Below, piece after piece: positions 24,613 through 32,015 of a DNA stretch of 64,000 nucleotides. This stretch comes from Streptomyces longhuiensis. Its GTDB lineage: Bacteria > Actinomycetota > Actinomycetes > Streptomycetales > Streptomycetaceae. A model generated the notes under the pieces. The model did not search any database. It was not told the DNA's origin and saw only the letters and a program-made list of their open reading frames with translations. How positions within the stretch are numbered: position 1 is the stretch's first letter; each line of letters begins with the position of its first letter. Location of the stretch: assembly GCF_020616555.1 (NCBI RefSeq), contig NZ_CP085173.1:6402001-6466000 (forward strand), given 5' to 3'. Position numbers and translations under genes: made by a program.

Positions 24613-24623
24613 TGGTCTACACC
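24613..24623. promoter_or_regulatory. Possible DasR-like (dre) site
   Basis: TGGTCTACACC lies about 30 bases upstream of the importer -35 and overlaps the stop codon of the response regulator gene. It resembles the DasR consensus TGGTCTAGACCA with one core change. DasR controls aminosugar uptake in Streptomyces. Chance occurrence is possible. Confidence 0.35.
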
Positions 24624-25315
24624 GCTGTGAGCCAGCGGTAGTGCAGTTCCGGTCGGCCCACCTGGCCGTACTGAGGGCTGCGGGCGGCCCGGCCCGACTC
24701 GACGAGATGCTCCAGGTAGCGGCGGGCCGTGATGCGCGAGATGCCCACGGACTCGGCCGCCGCTGCGGCGGTCAGACCCTCCGGGGCGGCGCGCAGCGTC
24801 CGCGTGACGCGCTCGAGGGTCGGCGCGCTCAGCCCCTTGGGCAGCGCGGCCGGACCGGGGGCGCGCAGCGTGGCCAGGGCGCGGTCGACCTCGTCCTGGC
24901 CGCCCGCCTCGCCCGCCGCCGCCCGGAACTCCGCGTAGCGCACGAGCCGGTCGCGCAGCGTCGGGAACGTGAAGGGCTTCAGTACGTACTGCACCACACC
25001 GAGCGAGACCCCTTCGCGGACCACCGCGAGGTCGCGGGCCGAGGTCACCGCGATGACGTCCGTGTGATGGCCCGCCGCCCGCAGTGAGCGCGCCAGCTGG
25101 AGGCCGTGGCCGTCCGGGAGGTGCAGGTCGAGGAGGAGCAGGTCGACCTGGGTGCGCTCCAGGGCGCGGTGGGCCTCGGCGGCCGTGTGCGCCTTGCCGA
25201 TCGCGGTGAAACCGGGGACCCGGTTCACGTACAGGACGTGGGCGTCGGCGGCCACCGGGTCGTCCTCGACGACCAGTACGCGAATGGTGCCGCCGGTGGC
25301 GTCGGGATCGGTCAC
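24617..25315 (-). CDS. Response regulator of the CitB/DcuR family
   Basis: A 232-residue two-component regulator. The receiver domain (about 11-125) has the acidic pair E17-D18-D19, the phospho-acceptor D63 in LLDLHLPDG, a Thr in AVTS and a Lys in VLKPF. The C-terminal winged-HTH (about 165-230) has TAAAAAESVGISRITARRYLEHLVESGRA, typical of CitB/DcuR. The GTG at 25315 overlaps the kinase stop by four bases (GTGA). With the neighbouring kinase it probably controls the divergent dicarboxylate transporter gene dctA. Confidence 0.92.
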   Translation of the reverse strand: MTDPDATGGTIRVLVVEDDPVAADAHVLYVNRVPGFTAIGKAHTAAEAHRALERTQVDLLLLDLHLPDGHGLQLARSLRAAGHHTDVIAVTSARDLAVVREGVSLGVVQYVLKPFTFPTLRDRLVRYAEFRAAAGEAGGQDEVDRALATLRAPGPAALPKGLSAPTLERVTRTLRAAPEGLTAAAAAESVGISRITARRYLEHLVESGRAARSPQYGQVGRPELHYRWLTAV

Positions 25316-26943
25316 GCGGTGCCTCCCGTGGGCGTGGTCGCGCTCGTGCGCTGGAGGGGCAGGACGACGGTGAACTGCGCGCCGCCCGTGGGGGATTCGG
25401 TCAGGGTCAGGGTGCCGGAGTTACGGGCGACGGACTGCTGGACGAGCGCGAGTCCGAGGCCGCGCCCGCCGGGGCCGGCCGGCTTGGTGGACCACCCCCG
25501 CTGGAAGACCGCGTCCGCGTGGCCGTCGGCGACACCCGGGCCGGTGTCCGTGACCCGGAGCAGGAGGGTGTCGTCCTGCGCGCGGGCCGTGACCGTGACC
25601 TTCGCGTGCGGGGAGCCCTGCGCCGCGTCGACCGCGTTGTCGAGCAGGTTGCCGAGGATCGTCACGAGGTCGCGGGCCGGCAGGGTGGGCGGCACCAGAC
25701 CGTCGTCGATGCGGCTGTCCTCGGATATCTCCAGTTCCACGCCGTGCTCGTTGGCCTGCGCCGTCTTGCCGAGCAGGAGCGCGGCGAGCACCGGTTCGCT
25801 CACGGCGGCGACGACCTGGTCGGTGAGGGTCTGCGCCAGCTCCAGCTCGGCCGTCGCGAAGTCGACCGCCTCGTCGGCCCGGTCCAGCTCGATCAGCGAG
25901 ACGACGGTGTGGAGCCGGTTCGCGGCTTCGTGGGCCTGCGAGCGCAGCGCCTGCGTGAACCCCCGCTCCGAGTCCAACTCACCCATGACCGCCTGGAGTT
26001 CGGTGTGGTCGCGCAGGGTCACCACGGTGCCGCGCCGGTCGCCGCTGGAGACGGGGGAGGTGTTGACGACGACCACGCGGTCGGTGGTGAGGTGCACCTC
26101 GTCGACGCGGGGCTCCGCCGCGAGGAGCGCGCCGGTGAGCGGGGTGGGCAGGCCGAGCTCCGCGACGTTGCGCCCGACCGCCGAGTCGCCGACGTCGAGC
26201 AGCTCGCGCGCCCCGTCGTTGATGAGCGCGATCCTGCGCTGCCCGTCGAGCATCACCAGCCCCTCGCGCACCGCGTGCAGCGCCGCCTGGTGGTAGGCGT
26301 GCATGCGGCTGAGCTCGGTCGCGTTCATGCCGTGGGTGTGCCGCCGCAGCCTGGCGTTGATCACGTACGTGCCGATGCCGCCGAGCACGAGGGCGCCCGC
26401 CGCGACGCCGGCCACCGCCATCACCTGGCCGCGCGCCTGCGCGCTGATCTCCTCGACCGTGATGCCGGCGCTGACCAGGCCGACGATCCGCTGTCCCGAC
26501 CTGATCGGGGTCACCACGCGTACGGACGGGCCGAGGGTGCCCGTGTACGTCTCCGAGAAGGTCCGGCCCCGCAGAGCGGGCCCGATGTGGCCGAGGAAGC
26601 GCTCGCCGATGCGGCGCTCGTCGGGGTGCGTCCAGCGGATGCCGTGCGGATCCATGATCGTGACGAAGTCCACGCCGGTGTGGCGCTGGACGTCGCTCGC
26701 GTACGGCTGGAGCGTGCGGGTCGGGTCGCCGCCCCCGGTGATCGCCCCGCGGACGGAGGGCGCGTCCGCGACCGCGCGGGCCGCCGCCGTCGCCTGGCGC
26801 GTGGCGGCCTGCTCGGCCTGGTTGCCGTCGCTGATGTACGTGAACAGCGCGCACCCCGCGACCACGACGGCGACCAGGACGACCTGCATCGCGAAGAGCT
26901 GGCCGGCCAGGCTGCGGGCGCGTGGCAGGAGGGGGAGGCGCAT
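25312..26943 (-). CDS. Sensor histidine kinase of the CitA/DcuS family
   Basis: A 543-residue membrane kinase. TM1 is at about 17-38. An extracytoplasmic PASC/CitA-like sensor domain (about 39-175) includes VDFVTIMDPHGIRWTHPDERRIG. TM2 is at about 174-195, a cytoplasmic PAS domain at about 215-320, and the H-box is RSQAHEAANRLHTV with phospho-acceptor His338. The C-terminal ATPase has NLLDNAVDA (N-box), DTGPGV and GRGLGLALV. Such sensors bind C4-dicarboxylates or citrate outside the cell. It is divergent from dctA. Confidence 0.93.
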   Translation of the reverse strand: MRLPLLPRARSLAGQLFAMQVVLVAVVVAGCALFTYISDGNQAEQAATRQATAAARAVADAPSVRGAITGGGDPTRTLQPYASDVQRHTGVDFVTIMDPHGIRWTHPDERRIGERFLGHIGPALRGRTFSETYTGTLGPSVRVVTPIRSGQRIVGLVSAGITVEEISAQARGQVMAVAGVAAGALVLGGIGTYVINARLRRHTHGMNATELSRMHAYHQAALHAVREGLVMLDGQRRIALINDGARELLDVGDSAVGRNVAELGLPTPLTGALLAAEPRVDEVHLTTDRVVVVNTSPVSSGDRRGTVVTLRDHTELQAVMGELDSERGFTQALRSQAHEAANRLHTVVSLIELDRADEAVDFATAELELAQTLTDQVVAAVSEPVLAALLLGKTAQANEHGVELEISEDSRIDDGLVPPTLPARDLVTILGNLLDNAVDAAQGSPHAKVTVTARAQDDTLLLRVTDTGPGVADGHADAVFQRGWSTKPAGPGGRGLGLALVQQSVARNSGTLTLTESPTGGAQFTVVLPLQRTSATTPTGGTA

Positions 26944-27125
26944 GGGCCCAGTGTGCCTCTCGGTCTGAGCTGAACGTATAAGCGTGAACTAAATGAACGG
27001 AAGGGTGACGGCCCTCACAAGCCGGGAGATAGTCCTCGTGATTCGCCAGACGTGAGCCGCACGCATGGCGCGTACGTGCAGGTTCGCGTGCGCAGTACGC
27101 CAGACATCGTCGTCAGGAGGCACCC

Positions 27126-28502
27126 GTGGCCGAGACCCAGGTGGCAGCCGCCGCCAAGAGAGACCGCACCCACTACCTGTACATCGCCGTGATCGGTGCC
27201 GTCCTTCTCGGCATCGCGGTCGGCTTCATCTGGCCGGACTTCGCCAAGGAGCTCAAGCCGGTCGGCACCGGCTTCGTGAACCTGATCAAGATGATGATCT
27301 CGCCGATCATCTTCTGCACGATCGTGCTCGGCGTCGGTTCCGTACGCAAGGCCGCCAAGATCGGCAAGGTCGGCGGGCTCGCGCTCGGCTACTTCATGGT
27401 GATGTCCGTGGTCGCGCTCGCCATCGGCCTGGTCGTCGGCAACATCCTGCACCCGGGCGACGGCATGCACCTCACGCAGGCCGTGAAGGACGTCGGCCAC
27501 ACCGCGGCCAAGGACGCCGCCGAGGGCCCCGTCGACTTCGTCCTCGGGATCATCCCGACGACCCTCGTGTCGGCGTTCACGGAGGGCGAGGTGCTCCAGA
27601 CGCTCCTGGTCGCCCTGCTCGTCGGCTTCGGGCTCCAGGCCATGGGGCGCGCCGGTGAGCCGGTCCTCAAGGGTGTCGAGCACATCCAGAAGCTGGTCTT
27701 CCGCGTCCTCGGCATGATCATGTGGGCCGCGCCCGTCGGCGCGTTCGGCGCGATGGCGGCCGTCATCGGCGAGACCGGCGTGGACGCCCTGAAGGCCCTG
27801 GCCACGATCATGCTCGGCTTCTACGTGACCTGCATCCTGTTCGTCGTGGTGGTCCTCGGGACGGTGCTGCGCCTGGCCACCGGGTACAACCTGTTCGCGC
27901 TCCTGAAGTACCTGGGCCGCGAGTTCCTGCTGATCCTGTCCACCTCGTCGTCCGAGTCCGCGCTGCCGCGGCTCATCGCGAAGATGGAGCACCTGGGCGT
28001 CAGCCGTCCCGTCGTCGGCATCACCGTGCCGACCGGGTACTCGTTCAACCTCGACGGCACGATGATCTACCTGACCATGGCCTCGCTGTTCATCGCGGAC
28101 GCCATGGACCAGCCCCTCGGCATCGGCCAGCAGATCGGCCTGCTGCTGTTCATGATGGTCGCGTCGAAGGGCGCCGCGGGTGTCTCGGGCTCCGGTATCG
28201 CGGTGCTCGCCAGCGGACTCCAGTCGCACAAGCCCGCGCTCGTCGACGGCGTCGGCCTGATCATCGGCATCGACCGCTTCATGAGCGAGGCCCGCGCCCT
28301 GACCAACTTCGCGGGCAACGCGGTCGCCACGCTCCTCATCGGTACGTGGACGGGCGAGGTCGACAAGGACCGCGTCCAGCGCGTGCTCGCCGGTGACCTG
28401 CCCTTCGACGAGCGCACGCTCGTGGACGACGGGAGTCACGCCCCGGCGGCCGACGTCCCCGAGCAGCGGGGCGGCGACGACAAGGAGCTGGCGAAGGCCT
28501 GA
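27126..28502 (+). CDS. dctA: C4-dicarboxylate:cation symporter
   Basis: A 458-residue DAACS-family importer of succinate, fumarate and malate. Characteristic parts: KMMISPIIFCTIVLGVGS, the serine-rich re-entrant loop STSSSESALPRLI (about 271-283), the TVPTGYSFNLDGTMIYLTMA motif (about 299-318), and a second hairpin ASKGAAGVSGSG. The GTG at 27126 has AGGAGG seven bases upstream. It is divergent from the CitA/CitB-like system. The 182-base region between has repeated TGAAC (26971, 26985, 26994) and CGCCAGAC (27044, 27098) elements that may be regulator sites. Confidence 0.95.
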   Translation: MAETQVAAAAKRDRTHYLYIAVIGAVLLGIAVGFIWPDFAKELKPVGTGFVNLIKMMISPIIFCTIVLGVGSVRKAAKIGKVGGLALGYFMVMSVVALAIGLVVGNILHPGDGMHLTQAVKDVGHTAAKDAAEGPVDFVLGIIPTTLVSAFTEGEVLQTLLVALLVGFGLQAMGRAGEPVLKGVEHIQKLVFRVLGMIMWAAPVGAFGAMAAVIGETGVDALKALATIMLGFYVTCILFVVVVLGTVLRLATGYNLFALLKYLGREFLLILSTSSSESALPRLIAKMEHLGVSRPVVGITVPTGYSFNLDGTMIYLTMASLFIADAMDQPLGIGQQIGLLLFMMVASKGAAGVSGSGIAVLASGLQSHKPALVDGVGLIIGIDRFMSEARALTNFAGNAVATLLIGTWTGEVDKDRVQRVLAGDLPFDERTLVDDGSHAPAADVPEQRGGDDKELAKA

Positions 28503-28508
28503 CCTCGG

Positions 28509-29105
28509 TCAGTCGATCCTGGCCACCAGTTCGGTGGCGCGTGAGGCGGGTACGCCCGCCGCGGTCAGTACGGTGACCGCGGCGGAGCGGCCCGCCTCTT
28601 CTGCTGGGACCAGCCCGTCGTTGACCGCTTCGAGCAGCCCGAACAGCACCTGCTCATGGACGTACGCGAGGGCCGGCGGCGGCAGGGGAGAGATGAACTC
28701 GCCCGATTCCAGGCCCTGTTGGAGCAGTTCGGTGCAGCTGTCGCGGACCGGGCTGAGCCTGGCTCGGATGCCCTCGACGGTGACGGCGCGCTGCGCGAGC
28801 GCGACCAGCAGGCGGTAGCGGTCGGCGACCTCCCACACGGCGAGCAGTGAGCGGGCCACCGCCTCGGCCGGGTCGCTCACGCCCGCGCGCCCCTCGGTCT
28901 GCGCGGCCTCGACCGCGACGACGGCGTCGTCGACCAGCGCGGCGACGAGCGCCTCGCGGCTGGGGAAGTGCCCGTAGACCGTACGCCTGACGACGCCCGC
29001 GGCCCTGGCGATCTGGTCCATGGACGCGTCGGGGTCGCGCAGCAGCTCGGCGAGGGCGACGTCGAGGATGCGGCGGCGGTTGGTATCGGCTCGGCCTGAA
29101 GTCAC
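28509..29105 (-). CDS. TetR family transcriptional regulator
   Basis: A 198-residue TetR regulator. HTH: SMDQIARAAGVVRRTVYGHFPSREALVAALVD (about residues 28-59). The C-terminal part is a helical ligand domain. The GTG at 29105 (MTSGRADTNRRR) is used, as upstream codons run into the operators. It is convergent with dctA (six bases between stops) and divergent from an MFS efflux gene, with three 18-bp palindromes in between. It very likely represses that pump and itself, responding to the pump's substrate. Confidence 0.9.
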   Translation of the reverse strand: MTSGRADTNRRRILDVALAELLRDPDASMDQIARAAGVVRRTVYGHFPSREALVAALVDDAVVAVEAAQTEGRAGVSDPAEAVARSLLAVWEVADRYRLLVALAQRAVTVEGIRARLSPVRDSCTELLQQGLESGEFISPLPPPALAYVHEQVLFGLLEAVNDGLVPAEEAGRSAAVTVLTAAGVPASRATELVARID

Positions 29106-29149
29106 GCGCCCATTCTGCACCCCGGCCCCGACCCCGTTCACGTGTGGTT

Positions 29150-29212
29150 TTGCACAGTGCTGTGCAATGACGTAAATTGCACGGTGCTGTGTAATTGCAC
29201 AGTGCTGTGCAA
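29150..29212. promoter_or_regulatory. Three tandem 18-bp TetR operators
   Basis: TTGCACAG-TG-CTGTGCAA occurs perfectly at 29150-29167 and 29195-29212. A variant, TTGCACGG-TG-CTGTGTAA, lies at 29177-29194 and abuts the third. They fill the divergent tetR/MFS promoter region. Centre spacings are 27 and 18 bases. Confidence 0.85.
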
Positions 29213-29274
29213 TGTCTGCGGACACGTGGACTCGTGGACTGTGGGGGCCGAGCGCCCCGGAGGGTGGCAAGGGA

Positions 29275-31074
29275 ATGCGCCTCGTCATGAAGGAACCGGT
29301 CGAGAGGATGGACCGGCCGTACGCCCGTCGTTGGTGGGCCCTGATCGTGCTCTGCCTGAGCCTGCTGATCATCGTCATGGCGAACACCGCGCTCACCGTC
29401 GCGGCACCCGACATGACCAAGGACCTCGGCCTGACCAGCGCGGACCTCCAGTGGGTCATCGACGGCTACACCGTCCCGTACGCGGCCCTGATGCTGCTGC
29501 TCGGCGCGATCGGCGACAAGTACAGCCGGCGCGGGGCGCTCGTCCTCGGCCTCGTCGTCTTCGGCGGCGGCGCCGTCGCGGGCTCGCTCGTCGACAGCTC
29601 CACCGGCGTCATCGCGGCCCGCGCGGTGATGGGCGTCGGCGCGGCCATGATCATGCCCGCCACGCTGTCGCTGCTCGCGGCCACCTTCCCGCGCGCCGAG
29701 CGCGCCAAGGCCATCGTGCTGTGGACCGCCACCGCGGGCCTCGCCATCGCGGCCGGGCCGCTGGTCGCCGGGGCGCTCCTGCGCGACCACGGCTGGTCGT
29801 CGACGTTCCTGATCAACGTGCCCGTGGCCGCCGTCGCCCTCGTCGGCGCCCTCGTCCTCGTACCGCCGTCCAAGGCCGCCCACCAGCACCGCATCGACTA
29901 CGTCGGCGGACTGCTCTCCGTCGTCTGGGTCGGTGCCCTCGTCTACATGATCATCGAGGGGCCGCACTTCGGCTGGGGCGCCAAGGCGATCGGCGCCGCG
30001 GTCGTCGCGGGCGTGGCCCTGGTGGCCTTCGTCCTGTGGGAGCTGCGCCACCCGCGCCCGGTCCTGGACGTCCGCCGCTTCACGGACCGCCGCTTCTCCG
30101 GCTCGAACCTCGCGGTCGCCCTCTTCTTCCTCGCGGTCTTCGGCGCCTTCTACTACCTGACCCAGCACCTTCAGTTCGTCCTCGGCTACGACGCGCTGGC
30201 CACCGGCGTCCGCATGCTGCCGCTCGCCGGAGCGGTCTTCGTGGGCTCGGCGCTCACGGGGTACCTCACCCCGCGCATCGGCATGAAGATCACGGTGACG
30301 GCCGGCATGGTCGGCGGCACCGCGGCCCTCGCCCTCCTCACGCGCGTCGACGCCACGTCCTCGTACGGGGACTTCGTGCTGCCCCTCGTCATCCTCGGCC
30401 TCGCGATCGGCCTCGCCCTCTCGCCGTGCACCGACGCGATCATGGGTTCGTTCCCCGAGTCGGAGCTGGGCGTGGGCGGCGCGGTCAACGACACGTCGCT
30501 CGAACTCGGCGGCTCACTCGGCATCGCGATCCTCGGCTCGGTCCTGGCCGGCTCGTACTCGTCGCGGCTGGCGGACAACACGGCCGGTTCGAAGCTGCCC
30601 GCCGACGCGCTGAGCACCGCGCAGGACTCGGTCGGCGCGGGTTACGCGGTGGCGCAGGGCATCGGGGACCAGGCCCACAAGATCGCCGAGAAGGCGGCGG
30701 GCGCGACCAGCCCCGAGCAGGCGGCCCAGCTCAAGGCGCAGGCCGAGCAGCTCGCGGGCGGCGCGCGGCAGATGGCCGACGCGGTGGGCTCCGCGTTCTC
30801 GGACGCGGTGGCCCACACGAGCGTCGTCGGCGCGGTGATCCTCGGCGTCGGGACGGTGCTGGTGGCGGTACTGCTGCCGCGGCGGGGAGAGCGGGTGGCG
30901 GAGGCGGACGCCGCCGTCGACCCGTCCGGCGCCGCTGAGCCGGATGCTGCTGTCGAGTCGGATGGCGCCGCTGAGCCGGACGCCGCTGTCGAGGCGGATG
31001 CCTCCGCCGAGCCGGACGCCGAGGGCGCGTCGGTCGCCCCCGAGAAGGAGTCGGCCGCGCAGAGCAACGCGTAA
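29275..31074 (+). CDS. MFS drug efflux transporter, DHA2 (EmrB/QacA) type
   Basis: A 599-residue pump with 14 predicted helices. Family motifs: IVMANTALTVAAPDM in TM1, LQWVIDGYTVPYAALMLLLGAIGDKYSRRGAL (motif A), and the later ATAGLAIAAGPLVAGAL (motif C). A long cytoplasmic loop rich in Ala/Gln (about 480-520) precedes the last helix. The C-terminal 55 residues are an acidic Ala/Glu/Asp/Pro repeat tail. The ATG at 29275 has GGAGGG upstream. Alternatives are 29287 and 29212; the last overlaps the third operator. Probably exports a toxic compound sensed by the divergent TetR. Confidence 0.9.
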   Translation: MRLVMKEPVERMDRPYARRWWALIVLCLSLLIIVMANTALTVAAPDMTKDLGLTSADLQWVIDGYTVPYAALMLLLGAIGDKYSRRGALVLGLVVFGGGAVAGSLVDSSTGVIAARAVMGVGAAMIMPATLSLLAATFPRAERAKAIVLWTATAGLAIAAGPLVAGALLRDHGWSSTFLINVPVAAVALVGALVLVPPSKAAHQHRIDYVGGLLSVVWVGALVYMIIEGPHFGWGAKAIGAAVVAGVALVAFVLWELRHPRPVLDVRRFTDRRFSGSNLAVALFFLAVFGAFYYLTQHLQFVLGYDALATGVRMLPLAGAVFVGSALTGYLTPRIGMKITVTAGMVGGTAALALLTRVDATSSYGDFVLPLVILGLAIGLALSPCTDAIMGSFPESELGVGGAVNDTSLELGGSLGIAILGSVLAGSYSSRLADNTAGSKLPADALSTAQDSVGAGYAVAQGIGDQAHKIAEKAAGATSPEQAAQLKAQAEQLAGGARQMADAVGSAFSDAVAHTSVVGAVILGVGTVLVAVLLPRRGERVAEADAAVDPSGAAEPDAAVESDGAAEPDAAVEADASAEPDAEGASVAPEKESAAQSNA

Positions 31075-31116
31075 TCGCTGGCCTTGCCGTCGGCGTCAAC
31101 GTCTACCGTCGAGGAC

Positions 31117-31521
31117 ATGCGCATCGGAGAGCTGGCGGAGCGGGCCGGGACGTCCACGCGGACGCTGAGGTACTACGAGTCGCGCGGGCTGCTGCCCGCG
31201 CGGCGCGCGGGCAACGGCTACCGCACGTACGACGAGGCGGACCTGCGGGCCCTGCGGCAGATCAGGACGCTGCAGGACTTCGGTTTCGAGCTGGAGGAGA
31301 CCCGGCCCTTCGTGGAGTGCCTGCGGGCCGGGCATCCGGAGGGCGACTCGTGCCCGGCCTCGCTCGCGGTGTACCGCCGCAAGCTCGGCGAACTCGATGC
31401 GCTGATCGGCGAGTTGACCGCCGTACGGGAGAAGGTCGGCGCGCAGCTGGAGCGCGCCGAAGAGGCCATGGGCGCGCTGGCGGGCGAGGACCCGTCGCCG
31501 CGCTGCGAACTGGGAGGGTGA
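31117..31521 (+). CDS. MerR family transcriptional regulator
   Basis: A 134-residue MerR regulator. HTH and wing: MRIGELAERAGTSTRTLRYYESRGLLPARRAGNGYRTY (1-38). A coiled-coil dimerisation helix follows (about 85-120). Three Cys (68, 79 and near 130) lie in the effector region, with a C-x10-C pair, so metal or redox sensing is conceivable. The ATG at 31117 has only a weak GAGGA upstream. It is followed one base after its stop by a thioredoxin gene, so the two form an operon. Confidence 0.88.
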   Translation: MRIGELAERAGTSTRTLRYYESRGLLPARRAGNGYRTYDEADLRALRQIRTLQDFGFELEETRPFVECLRAGHPEGDSCPASLAVYRRKLGELDALIGELTAVREKVGAQLERAEEAMGALAGEDPSPRCELGG

Positions 31522-31522
31522 T

Positions 31523-31849
31523 GTGAGCACGGATCTGAGGGACGTCACGGACGCGGACTTCGGCGCGGAGGTGCTGGGGGCCGGGAGGCCGGTCCTGGTG
31601 GAGTTCACCGCCGAGTGGTGCGGGCCGTGCCGGCAGCTCGCGCCGGTGCTTCGCTCCGTCGCGGACGAGGAACGGGAGCGGCTCGACGTCGTGGTCATCG
31701 ACGTGGACCGCAACCCGGAGACCGCGGTGCGCTACGGGGTGCTGTCGATGCCGACGCTCATGGTCTTCAAGGACGGCGAGCCGGTGTGGTCGCGGGTCGG
31801 GGCACGCCCGAAGCGGCGACTGCTGGAGGAATTGGCGGAGGTCGTCTGA
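31523..31849 (+). CDS. Thioredoxin
   Basis: A 108-residue thioredoxin with the classical W32-C-G-P-C36 active site, the cis-Pro loop MPTLMVF and Asp in the buried position (VLVEFTAEW region). It reduces protein disulfides in the cytoplasm. The GTG at 31523 has GGGAGG five bases upstream and follows the merR stop by one base. Co-transcription with merR suggests redox or thiol-stress control. Confidence 0.92.
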   Translation: MSTDLRDVTDADFGAEVLGAGRPVLVEFTAEWCGPCRQLAPVLRSVADEERERLDVVVIDVDRNPETAVRYGVLSMPTLMVFKDGEPVWSRVGARPKRRLLEELAEVV

Positions 31850-31919
31850 CCACGCCGGTGTGACGGAGGCCGGTGACCGGGCCGAATAGCGGCGGTGAAA
31901 TCCCCGGGGTGCAATTGGA

Positions 31920-31982
31920 CCCTGCCAGGGGGTATATTTAGTGTTTCTGTGTGCCCACAGAAAAGGCCCCTCACGAGGGGCC
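31920..31982 (+). promoter_or_regulatory. Promoter and structured leader of the HelD-like gene
   Basis: A TATATT -10 (31933-31938) is preceded by the dyad CCCTG-c-CAGGG (31920-31930). The transcript would start near 31944 and at once form two adjacent hairpins: TTTCTGTG-tgcc-CACAGAAA (31944-31963) and GGCCCCT-cacg-AGGGGCC (31965-31982). A second copy of the dyad sequence, CCTGGCAGGG (31999-32008), overlaps the ribosome binding site. The arrangement suggests attenuation or translational control. Confidence 0.55.
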
Positions 31983-32015
31983 GAATAAACACACCGTACC
32001 TGGCAGGGAGCCGCT

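Noticed and set aside
24611..24623. GACCA-a-TGGTC dyad overlapping the DasR-like site
   Set aside because: Only 11 bases and overlapping another candidate at the end of a coding sequence; too weak to list separately.
31965..31982. Rifamycin-associated element (RAE) for the HelD-like gene
   Set aside because: The hairpin is in the right area, but its sequence does not match the RAE as I remember it, so the label was not applied.
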